From assembly GCA_017543025.1 (NCBI GenBank), contig JAFYGX010000240.1:1-37901 (forward strand): a stretch of DNA of 37,901 nt. The letters are read 5' to 3'. Positions 30,944 to 37,901 of the stretch are shown here, in pieces. How positions within the stretch are numbered: the first letter of the stretch is position 1; each line of letters begins with the position of its first letter. Under the pieces are notes generated by a model, which saw only the letters and a program-made list of their open reading frames with translations, searched no databases and had not been told where the DNA came from. Made by a program: the position numbers and the translations under genes. The stretch is from Solobacterium sp. Its GTDB lineage: Bacteria > Bacillota_I > Bacilli_A > Erysipelotrichales > Erysipelotrichaceae.

Positions 30944-32856
30944 AGCGTTTTTACGGATTTGATTTAGGCGATGCGGAATCCGCCGTCGCCCTGCTGGAAA
31001 AAAACAGCGATATTCCTCCTTCCATTCTTGAGATAGAAGGCGTGCGCAGTTTCATAACCGCCTATGCGGTGCTTTCTGACGGAACCCTGCTGATCGGCGA
31101 AAACGCCTGCTATGCAAAAGGTGCGAAAAAACGCAGGCTGCGCTTCAAGTCACACTTTCTGAAAGACCCTTCCATTGAAAATGACATCCGCAGTTTTTCT
31201 GCCGGCGTGCTTGGCGAACTGTACGGCAGCGGCGACCTTCTGCGGAATGATGAAGAATCCTGTTTCTATATCGGCTGCCCGGCCGGCTGGAACCGAAACG
31301 ACAGAGAGCGCTACCGCGGTATTTTTGAGCGGGTCGGCTATCCGCCTGTCAAGGTGATTTCCGAATCAAGAGCCGCACTGGTATCCGCCTGTCAGTCCAA
31401 ACACCTTCAGATCGGCTATGATATCCTATCAAGACCGATGCTGGTAGTGGATATCGGTTCTTCCACCACCGACTTTGCCTATATCAATCACGGAAAGGAA
31501 GTGGAGATGCGCACCGGCGGTGAAGTGGCGCTCGGCGGCGGCATCATGGATGAGCTGCTGCTGGAATATGCCGTGGAACATTCCGACAATCAGAAGAAGA
31601 TCCGAAAGATCTTTGAAGAATCGGAGGCCTGGAAAAACTACTGTGAATTCTCCTGCCGCAGAGTCAAGGAAAAATACTATTCCGATCCGGAATATTTCCT
31701 TGATCACGAATGCCGTGACTCGGTGCTGATCCGTCAGACCTTTCCGCCTGTCAGGCTTGTGATTGAAATGAACCGGACGATTGCGGATCATCTGGAAAAC
31801 GGTGCCAGCAGCCGGCTGGACGGTTCTTCCTTTCACGAAGTATTTACTGCTTCCCTTCAGAGCGTGCGGCAGTCAATCAGCGATTCCCTGCCCGATCTTC
31901 TGTTTCTGACCGGCGGTGTTTCAAAGATGCCGGGCATCCGGGACTGGTGCTGTTCGGTATTCCCCGAAGCGATTGTAATCACCGGAGCTGAGCCGGAATT
32001 CGCAGTCGCCCGCGGTCTTTCCTGGACGGGACGCATTGATGAGGAACTGCGGGAATTCCGGGCAGAGATCCAGCAACTCAACGAAACGACAACCGTCGAA
32101 CAGATCGTCGAAGCCCATATCAACGACCTGTACCGGGATATCGTGGAGACCATGACAAAACCGATCATCCGCAATGCGGCTGTTCCGGTCTTCAACCGCT
32201 GGCGCAATGGCGAAATCCGTAAGCTTACCGATACCAATGAGGCACTCGAAAAAGAGATCGCGGTATATCTTCAGACCGATGAAGCCAGAGAACTGATGGT
32301 CACGCCGATCACCGAGTGGCTGAAACCGATTGCCGAGCAGCTGGAAGAATATACCGTACCTATCTGTATCCGCCACAATGTGCCCTATACCGCACTGAGT
32401 CTGAAATCCTATCTGAAGATCAGTGATCTGGATGTGAAGATCAGCGCAAAAGATGTCTTTGCGGTCACTGAGATCACACTGCTGATTGATTCGATTATTT
32501 CCATCATCGTCGGACTTCTGTGCGGCGGCAGCGGAATCGCACTCATCGCAAGCGGGCCGACCGGTATTTTTGCCGGTATGATGATCTCCATTCTCGTACT
32601 TGCCCTTGGCAAGGACAAGATGGAAGAGCTGCTGCTGAAGACTGATCTTCCCCGACCGCTCCGCAAACTCCTGCCGAAAAATACGATCGAATCCCGGCTG
32701 GATGCGATCTCTTCGGAAGTCCGCACAAATCTCTATCACACGCTGGAAAATGAAAAGAATGAGGAGATCAAAACCAGGCTGAGTCAGGAGATCTCCGCCC
32801 AGATCGAAGAATGTCTGACGCGGATGGCGGAAGTCGTTGAGATTCCGCTTGGCTGA
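30940..32856 (+). CDS. Hsp70/actin-fold ATPase with helical C-terminus and membrane hairpin
   Basis: In this 638-residue protein, residues 1-360 look like an Hsp70-type nucleotide-binding domain. The phosphate 1 loop is YGFDLGDAESAVALLE (5-20), phosphate 2 is VVDIGSSTTDFAYI (169-182), and the adenosine motif is FLTGGVSKMPG (322-332). The canonical GIDLGTTNS is altered (FDLGDAES). No DnaK-type beta-sandwich substrate domain follows. Instead there are helices (about 365-470), a hydrophobic hairpin (about 511-557, ALIASGPTGIFAGMM at the turn) and a charged helical end. It should therefore be membrane-bound. Coupled to the two-TM gene upstream by ATGA overlap. Not DnaK; function unknown. Confidence 0.85.
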   Translation: MKRFYGFDLGDAESAVALLEKNSDIPPSILEIEGVRSFITAYAVLSDGTLLIGENACYAKGAKKRRLRFKSHFLKDPSIENDIRSFSAGVLGELYGSGDLLRNDEESCFYIGCPAGWNRNDRERYRGIFERVGYPPVKVISESRAALVSACQSKHLQIGYDILSRPMLVVDIGSSTTDFAYINHGKEVEMRTGGEVALGGGIMDELLLEYAVEHSDNQKKIRKIFEESEAWKNYCEFSCRRVKEKYYSDPEYFLDHECRDSVLIRQTFPPVRLVIEMNRTIADHLENGASSRLDGSSFHEVFTASLQSVRQSISDSLPDLLFLTGGVSKMPGIRDWCCSVFPEAIVITGAEPEFAVARGLSWTGRIDEELREFRAEIQQLNETTTVEQIVEAHINDLYRDIVETMTKPIIRNAAVPVFNRWRNGEIRKLTDTNEALEKEIAVYLQTDEARELMVTPITEWLKPIAEQLEEYTVPICIRHNVPYTALSLKSYLKISDLDVKISAKDVFAVTEITLLIDSIISIIVGLLCGGSGIALIASGPTGIFAGMMISILVLALGKDKMEELLLKTDLPRPLRKLLPKNTIESRLDAISSEVRTNLYHTLENEKNEEIKTRLSQEISAQIEECLTRMAEVVEIPLG

Positions 32857-32889
32857 AGACAGCCGATCCGTCTTTTCAAACATCGCATG

Positions 32890-32918
32890 AAAGAAACGGA
32901 GAGTTCCCGTTTCTTTTT
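32890..32918 (+). terminator. Terminator of the Hsp70-like gene
   Basis: AAAGAAACGG / CCGTTTCTTT with a seven-base loop and a T-run on the plus strand. It lies between convergent stops at 32856 and 32954 and may also act on the MATE transcript. Confidence 0.8.
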
Positions 32919-32953
32919 CGTTTTCCTTATTTCCTTTTTTTCAGGTCCTTCTT

Positions 32954-34324
32954 TCAGGCAAACTCGCGGGTCAGATCACGGATCCAGCCGCCTCTGTAAT
33001 AATAGTAAAGCGCAAACGGCAGCTTCACCGCTTCATCAAGACACATGAGGCAATACACCTGAATCGGCGGCAGCTTCAGCAGAAAGGCACCGATCAGCGA
33101 CAGCGGTACACTGACCACCCACATTCCGAAGAGATCCAGCTTCAGACCGAACTTCGAATCCCCGCCGCAGCGAAAAAACGATGCGATCAGCAGGGTATTC
33201 ATCACCTGGCCCACCTGATAGATACAGCTGATGGCAAGCATCGTCATCAGATAGCCGGAAGCCGTCCGGCTCAGGTTCACAAACAGCGGTACCAGCGGAC
33301 GAACCGCAAACAGCACTGCCCCCTGCAGAAGACTCACCAGAAATGTGAGACGGAAGATGCGCTCTGCCGTTTTCTTTGCCAGCTCCTTCTTTCCGGCTCC
33401 GATCAGTTTTCCGAGCATGATGGAAGAAGCTGCGGAGATTCCGAACCCGACGGTGGTAATGAGGTCTCTTGCCACGGTAACGACGGAATTCGCCGCTACG
33501 ATATCTGAACCAAGATGCCCCATGATCACGCTGTTCATGTTATAGGCAAACGCCCACAGCATGTCATTCACAAGCGCCGGCAGAGAATAATGTGCAAAAT
33601 CCGCAATCAGCTCATTCGGTATATGAAAGATATGTTCGGAATCCGCCGGAAAACAGTTCTGTACCCGGGAATCAACGATGCAGATCAGCAGCTCGATGCC
33701 GCGGGCAATGGCGGTCGCAAGCGCCGCCCCTCTGATTCCCATTGCCGGAAGTCCGGCTGCGCCGAAGATAAGCAGATAGTTCAGAAACACATTGAGCCCT
33801 AATGCGATCACGGATACCCGCATGGAAAGCCTGACCCGTGAACAGCTTTTCATCGCCGCAAGGTAAGGCTGCGAAATTCCGAAAAACAGATAGGATACTG
33901 CCGCAATCCGAAGATACGCCGCTCCTTCTTCCTGCAGCTGCGGCACGTCTGTCCAGATGGACATCACAGCTGCCGGGGCAATCAGCGCCGCAAGCGAAGC
34001 CGCAAGTGAAGCCGCAAGTGAAATCAGAAGACCGATTCCGAAGATTGAGGAAATTGTATTCCGATCTCCTTTTCCCCAGTACTGCGAGGCAAGAATCGTT
34101 ATGCCCGAGTTCAGCCCGAACTGCAGCATCGATAACAGAAACATCACCTGTCCTGCCAGAGAAGCTGCGGAAAGCGCAGTCTGTGAAAGCCTGCCAAGCA
34201 TCAGTACATCTGCCATTGTCACCGATGTTGTAATCAGATTCTGAATCACAATCGGCAGCACAAGACTGCGCAGTTCCTGATAAAAATTCCGGTTTTCCCC
34301 GGTAATCCGTTTCAATCTGTTCAT
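32954..34324 (-). CDS. MATE family efflux transporter
   Basis: The 456-residue protein has twelve predicted helices. Family features include LVLPIVIQNLITTSVTMADV near the N-terminus, GLNSGITILASQYWGKGD, and in the second half IMGHLGSDIVAANSVV and MLGKLIGAGKKELAKK. MATE proteins export cationic drugs or metabolites using Na+ or H+. A (SLAA)3 run near residues 101-112 comes from a 12-base tandem repeat inside a helix. ATG 34324 has GAGG only three bases upstream, too close for a normal ribosome site, and a -10-like box seven bases upstream. Confidence 0.93.
   Translation of the reverse strand: MNRLKRITGENRNFYQELRSLVLPIVIQNLITTSVTMADVLMLGRLSQTALSAASLAGQVMFLLSMLQFGLNSGITILASQYWGKGDRNTISSIFGIGLLISLAASLAASLAALIAPAAVMSIWTDVPQLQEEGAAYLRIAAVSYLFFGISQPYLAAMKSCSRVRLSMRVSVIALGLNVFLNYLLIFGAAGLPAMGIRGAALATAIARGIELLICIVDSRVQNCFPADSEHIFHIPNELIADFAHYSLPALVNDMLWAFAYNMNSVIMGHLGSDIVAANSVVTVARDLITTVGFGISAASSIMLGKLIGAGKKELAKKTAERIFRLTFLVSLLQGAVLFAVRPLVPLFVNLSRTASGYLMTMLAISCIYQVGQVMNTLLIASFFRCGGDSKFGLKLDLFGMWVVSVPLSLIGAFLLKLPPIQVYCLMCLDEAVKLPFALYYYYRGGWIRDLTREFA
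33987..34022 (-). repeat. Three 12-base tandem repeats within the MATE gene
   Basis: GCCGCAAGCGAA, GCCGCAAGTGAA and GCCGCAAGTGAA in a row encode SLAA three times in a membrane helix. Units two and three are identical. Confidence 0.9.
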
Positions 34325-34331
34325 GCGCCTC

Positions 34332-34340
34332 AGTGTATCA
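34332..34340 (-). promoter_or_regulatory. Possible extended -10 promoter of the MATE gene
   Basis: The minus strand reads TGATACACT, with the -10 at 34332-34337, seven bases before ATG 34324. The match is only moderate (TACACT). A TATAAA a little further upstream is an alternative. Confidence 0.3.
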
Positions 34341-34439
34341 CGTTTTATACTTTATCTGTAATTCTGCTGCGCCATCCTGTCCGGCAATGCGCACTGAAAC
34401 CAGCCGGAAGTCAGCCGCAGGCTGCGGAAAGGAGAATCA

Positions 34440-34952
34440 ATGATCCGCTCATTCAATCATCTTTATCCGAAACTGGAGGCAGGGGTATATCTTGCGGAAA
34501 ACGCATCCGTCATCGGCGATGTGCATGTAAAGAAAGGCACAAGCATCTGGTATGGCGCCGTATTGCGCGGAGACTGCGGAGCCATTGAGATTGAGGAAAA
34601 CTGCTCAATTCAGGATAACGTCACAATCCATGAAGCGACCTGCATCGAACGGAATGTGACCGTCGGTCATAACGCAGTGCTTCATGGCTGCCGGATCGAA
34701 GAAAACTGCCTCATCGGAATGGGTGCGATCGTGATGAACGGCGTTCATGCGGGCAGAGGGAGTATCATCGCTGCCGGAGCCCTTGTCCCTAACGGCACCA
34801 TAATCCCGCCCGGAAGTCTTGTGATAGGCGTCCCCGCCAGAATCAGAGGCACCGTTTCAAAGGAACAGGCTGAACATAATCTCAGCTCTGCAGCCCACTA
34901 TCAGGCACTTGCGGCCGCTCAGCTTACTCTGATTGAAGCGCAGGAACAATAA
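34440..34952 (+). CDS. Gamma carbonic anhydrase-like hexapeptide-repeat protein
   Basis: The 170-residue left-handed beta-helix protein has a hexapeptide-repeat core (VIGDVHVKKGTSIWYGAVLRG onward, in six-residue turns) and a C-terminal helix. Putative metal ligands are His64 (VTIHEA), His77 and His82 (VGHNAVLHGC), the pattern of gamma-CA relatives such as YrdA/PaaY. Actual carbonic anhydrase activity is often not shown for this branch. AAAGGAG lies five bases before ATG 34440. Single gene; no clear terminator follows. Confidence 0.9.
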   Translation: MIRSFNHLYPKLEAGVYLAENASVIGDVHVKKGTSIWYGAVLRGDCGAIEIEENCSIQDNVTIHEATCIERNVTVGHNAVLHGCRIEENCLIGMGAIVMNGVHAGRGSIIAAGALVPNGTIIPPGSLVIGVPARIRGTVSKEQAEHNLSSAAHYQALAAAQLTLIEAQEQ

Positions 34953-35250
34953 CAGCAGCTTCCTGTTCCCTGTGCCAGTCCACGCACCGTTCTCTTTCGC
35001 AATTGCCGCTTCGTATGTCTGTCTGAAACAGCAGAGGACATTCTTTCCTGCCGGTTTATCTGATCAGCAGCCGGTCAAAAAAAATGCCTTACAGTCTGAT
35101 CGAACTGACATTGCCTTTAAAGAGCCTGCATTCCCCTGAATTTCTGAGTTGATCTGCTTTCCGTTCTGCCCCTGTCCGGCTTCCTTTCAGCACCTGCATT
35201 TCTGCTTCTGAAGTACAGTCTGTCCGAACATCATAAAAGCATGCATACAG
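34953..35250. other. Intergenic stretch, nothing recognisable
   Basis: The roughly 300 bases between the gamma-CA-like gene and the carB-dapF terminator hold no convincing reading frame, RNA gene or promoter. An AGGAACA / TGTTCCCT inverted repeat around the gamma-CA stop has no T-run. A direct repeat of CCGGC near 35060-35085 is probably chance. Confidence 0.5.
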
Positions 35251-35289
35251 AAAAAACAGCCTTAGCCAGTGTAAACTGATTCAGGCTGT
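35251..35289 (-). terminator. Terminator of the carB-dapF fusion gene
   Basis: On the minus strand ACAGCCT ... AGGCTGT form the base of an imperfect stem, with an inner CAGT / ACTG hairpin, followed by six T, starting 13 bases past the stop. Confidence 0.75.
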
Positions 35290-35301
35290 CTGCTTCATTT
35301 C

Positions 35302-37901
35302 TCAATAACGGAAGGTTCCTTCAAATACAACCGATGCGCCGCCGGTCAATGTGACCCTGCCGTCTTTTACCAGCACCTTCATGTCACCGCCCGGCAGTTT
35401 GACCGTGATATCGCGGCCTTCCATACAGTAACCGCATCGCACAGCCGCAGCTGCCGCTGCACAGGCACCGGTACCGCAGGCAAGCGTCGCTCCGTTTCCC
35501 CTCTCCCATACGCGGATGCGCAGGGTGCAGGGGTCAACGATCCGAACAAATTCAACATTGATGCGGTCCGGAAACAGATCCGCATGTTCGATCAGCGGCC
35601 CGACGGTTTCCAGCGGAATCGTATCGATTTCTTCCCGGAAGATCACACAGTGCGGATTGCCGATCGAGAGACAGGTCACCGGCATGATCTCCTGCGCAAG
35701 CAGCACCGGCGTTTCAATCAGTTCGCTGGCGGTGGTCCTGACCGGAATCACAGAAGGTTCGTAGCTCACTTCACCCATTTCCACAGATGCAGTACCGACT
35801 TTTCCTTCATTGGTATAGACATGCACCGTTTTGTTTCCATCGGCCGTTTCAATTACAAGAACATCCTTGCGCACAATCTCCCGGTCATAAAGATATTTGG
35901 CGATACAGCGAAGATTATTTCCTGCCATCTTTCCTTCTGTTCCGTCCCGGTTGAAGCTTCGCATCTTCGCATCCGCGGTATCTGAATGCTCAATCAGCAC
36001 AATGCCGTCTGCGCCGATGCCGTAATGCGGCTCACACAGCGTTACACAGAGGGACTCCGGACAGGTAATGCGGTCGTCATAGTTTTCAATGAAGATATAA
36101 TCATTGCCGCAGTCATGCATCTTGGTAAACGGAATTGTTTCCGTCTGTTTCCGCATGCGGGTAATGTCAACCAGCTCAGTGTTGTCATTCGTAAACCGGC
36201 TGGCAATCATGTCACAGAGCGCATTGGCCGTATCAACGCTGGTCAGGCACGGGATATTCTCCAGCATCGCTTTCTTATGCAATGCAGTATAATCGCCCAT
36301 TGTCTCGTCCTTGATCGCTCCGGTATAGATGATATAGCTGAGAGTCCCTTCATCCATCAGGTTAACGATCGCATCGCTTTCGGTCGCATTTGGTACCGGC
36401 GTCACCGCAAGTCCCATTGCCGCAATCGTCTCTGCCGTACCGGTTGTCGCATAGAGCTTCATCCCGAGATCATGAAGTTTCTTCGCCACATCCAGAATCT
36501 CCTGATAATCATGGGAATCCACACTGATCAGCACACCGTTATGGCCTTCTTCATGAAGCCTCGGAACCCTGAAGCCGGCAGCTGTCAGACCTTTGAACAG
36601 TGCTTCCGGCAAAGTCCGGCCAATCCCGAGCACCTCACCGGTACTCTTCATTTCCGGTCCGAGAATCGAATTGGCGTCACTCAGCTTCTCAAAGGAGAAT
36701 ACCGGTACTTTCACACAATAATACGGCGGCACCGGGTGAAGCCCGGTCCCGCAGCCAAGCTCCTTCAGCGTCCTGCCAAGCATCACCTTGGAGGCAAGAT
36801 CAACCATCGGAACCCCGGTCACTTTGGAAATATACGGAATTGTCCGGCTTGCCCGCGGATTCACTTCAATCACATACAGTTCTCCGCCGTAGATCAGATA
36901 CTGAATATTGACAAGCCCCTTTGTCTTCATCGCAAGCGTCAGCTGTTCCGACACCGCGATCACCCGCTGACGCTCCCGGTCGTTGAGATTGTATGGCGGA
37001 TATACCGCAATCGAGTCACCGGAATGCACGCCTGCCCGCTCGATATGTTCCATGATTCCGGGAATCAGCACATCCGTCCCGTCCGAAATCACGTCCACTT
37101 CCAGCTCGGTGCCCGGAAGATACTGATCGATCAGCACCGGATTCTCAATGCCCTGCGCCAGAATGCGCTTCATGTATTCAACCGTATCTTCTTCGCTATG
37201 GGCAATCGTCATGTTCTGGCCGCCGATGACATATGAAGGCCGCAGCAGAACCGGATAGCCGATCGCCTCTGCAGCTTCCTTCGCCTCTTCCAGCGTCATG
37301 ACCGCACAGCCTTTCGGCCGCTTTACCTGAAGGCTTTCCAGCAATGCGTCAAACCGTTCCCGGTCTTCCGCAAGATCGATGCTTTGTGCAGAGGTGCCAA
37401 GAATCCGGATGCCTTTCTGGTCCAGAAACGAGGTCAGCTTGATCGCAGTCTGGCCGCCGAACGCCACTACAACCCCGGCCGGCTGCTCCACCTGAATGAT
37501 ATTCCAGACATCTTCCGGACAGAGCGGTTCAAAATACAGACGGTCTGCGGTATCAAAATCGGTGGATACCGTCTCCGGATTGTTATTGACAATGACCACA
37601 TCATACCCGAGCTTCCGCAGCGTCCAGACGCAATGCACGGAAGAATAGTCAAACTCAATCCCCTGACCGATCCGGATCGGACCGGAACCGAGCACCATGA
37701 TGACCTCTTTCCCGCTTCGCGCAAGACTTCTCGCTTCGCATTCCTGATCTACGGATGAGTAGAAATACGGGGTCTCTGCAGAAAACTCCGCTGCACACGT
37801 ATCGACCATCTTATAGCTGAAGGAACAGCCCGGCACTTCACTGACGCCGGCAAGCCGCTTCAGCGCTTCATCCGTATAACCGAGTTTCTTACCCTCACGG
37901 T
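35302..37901 (-). CDS. carB: Carbamoyl-phosphate synthase large subunit (C-terminal half) fused to a DapF-like domain (5' partial)
   Basis: The frame runs off the right edge; the last 21 codons before it read into the conserved CarB middle region (LGYTDEALKRLAGVSEVPG), so the GTG at 37836 is not the start. Counting from 37836, residues 1-380 are the second ATP-grasp unit (LGSGPIRIGQGIEFDYS, NNNPETVSTD, FGGQTAIKL, EVNPRASRTIPYISK). About 420-550 is the MGS-type allosteric domain (GMKLYATTGTAETI). From about 566 to 844 a complete DapF-sized domain follows with no stop or shift (IPFTKMHDCGNDYIFIEN, GNPHCVIF, RGNGATLACGTGACA). DapF Cys787 is present, but the other catalytic Cys is Ala638 (GKMAGNNLRC). 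CarB makes carbamoyl phosphate for arginine and pyrimidines; DapF belongs to lysine/DAP synthesis. Confidence 0.93.
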   Translation of the reverse strand, partial: REGKKLGYTDEALKRLAGVSEVPGCSFSYKMVDTCAAEFSAETPYFYSSVDQECEARSLARSGKEVIMVLGSGPIRIGQGIEFDYSSVHCVWTLRKLGYDVVIVNNNPETVSTDFDTADRLYFEPLCPEDVWNIIQVEQPAGVVVAFGGQTAIKLTSFLDQKGIRILGTSAQSIDLAEDRERFDALLESLQVKRPKGCAVMTLEEAKEAAEAIGYPVLLRPSYVIGGQNMTIAHSEEDTVEYMKRILAQGIENPVLIDQYLPGTELEVDVISDGTDVLIPGIMEHIERAGVHSGDSIAVYPPYNLNDRERQRVIAVSEQLTLAMKTKGLVNIQYLIYGGELYVIEVNPRASRTIPYISKVTGVPMVDLASKVMLGRTLKELGCGTGLHPVPPYYCVKVPVFSFEKLSDANSILGPEMKSTGEVLGIGRTLPEALFKGLTAAGFRVPRLHEEGHNGVLISVDSHDYQEILDVAKKLHDLGMKLYATTGTAETIAAMGLAVTPVPNATESDAIVNLMDEGTLSYIIYTGAIKDETMGDYTALHKKAMLENIPCLTSVDTANALCDMIASRFTNDNTELVDITRMRKQTETIPFTKMHDCGNDYIFIENYDDRITCPESLCVTLCEPHYGIGADGIVLIEHSDTADAKMRSFNRDGTEGKMAGNNLRCIAKYLYDREIVRKDVLVIETADGNKTVHVYTNEGKVGTASVEMGEVSYEPSVIPVRTTASELIETPVLLAQEIMPVTCLSIGNPHCVIFREEIDTIPLETVGPLIEHADLFPDRINVEFVRIVDPCTLRIRVWERGNGATLACGTGACAAAAAAVRCGYCMEGRDITVKLPGGDMKVLVKDGRVTLTGGASVVFEGTFRY

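Noticed and set aside
30940..32856. Hsp70-like gene as DnaK
   Set aside because: The P-loop is altered (FDLGDAES), the substrate-binding domain is absent and a membrane hairpin is present; there is no grpE or dnaJ nearby.
35986..37236. 416-codon plus-strand open frame opposite carB
   Set aside because: It is antisense to highly conserved CarB motifs. The length comes from codon bias in the real gene, and the sequence is His/Arg-rich with no family resemblance.

Overview
The window looks like chromosomal DNA of a low-to-mid-GC Gram-positive bacterium (Bacillota). My best guess is an Erysipelotrichia- or Clostridia-like gut or oral commensal, but that is inference. The reasons are strong AGGAGG-type ribosome sites, abundant stem-plus-T-run terminators, TATAAT -10 boxes, a CarD-like regulator, AzlCD, RlmCD/RluA-type RNA modification enzymes, and large secreted proteins with Pro/Thr linkers and DUF5648-type C-terminal repeats. 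No prophage, CRISPR array or conjugative element is visible. The only mobile element is a TnpB gene cut by the left edge.

Layout. 1-1441: 3' part of an IS200/IS605-family element (tnpB plus a structured right end that should be its omega RNA), ending directly in front of a WYL-regulator/sirtuin gene pair (1460-3193). 3275-12429, minus strand: four separate genes for secreted proteins that share a signal peptide, an acidic Glu-rich segment and three C-terminal DUF5648-type repeats. One carries leucine-rich BspA-like repeats and three carry papain-like (C1A) peptidase domains. The middle peptidase has lost its catalytic Cys and His and is a predicted pseudoenzyme. 12577-14442: CarD-like regulator and RlmI-like rRNA methyltransferase. 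14552-19400, plus strand: four-gene run of MBOAT O-acyltransferase, DHHW protein, RlmCD-type methyltransferase and RluA-type pseudouridine synthase. 19460-21889, minus: AzlD, AzlC, patatin-like lipase, and C_GCAxxG_C_C protein. 22005: EamA transporter. 22981-27263, minus: SbcD, SbcC, DUF1294. 27349-28833: membrane-anchored SGNH hydrolase with long PT/E repeats. 29066-29153: tRNA-Ser(GGA). 29226: Sel1-repeat protein, divergent from a translationally coupled pair (30062-32856) made of a two-TM protein and an Hsp70/actin-fold ATPase whose substrate-binding domain is replaced by helices and a membrane hairpin. 32954: MATE transporter. 34440: gamma-carbonic-anhydrase-like protein. 35302-37901 (runs off the right edge): CarB C-terminal half fused in frame to a DapF-like domain that lacks the first catalytic cysteine.

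The points most worth following are the CarB-DapF fusion with an altered DapF active site, the membrane Hsp70-like two-gene unit, the dead C1A peptidase kept among live paralogues, and the ordered DUF5648 triplet shared by all four secreted proteins. Several genes also appear to have leaderless or nearly leaderless transcripts starting from extended -10 promoters.
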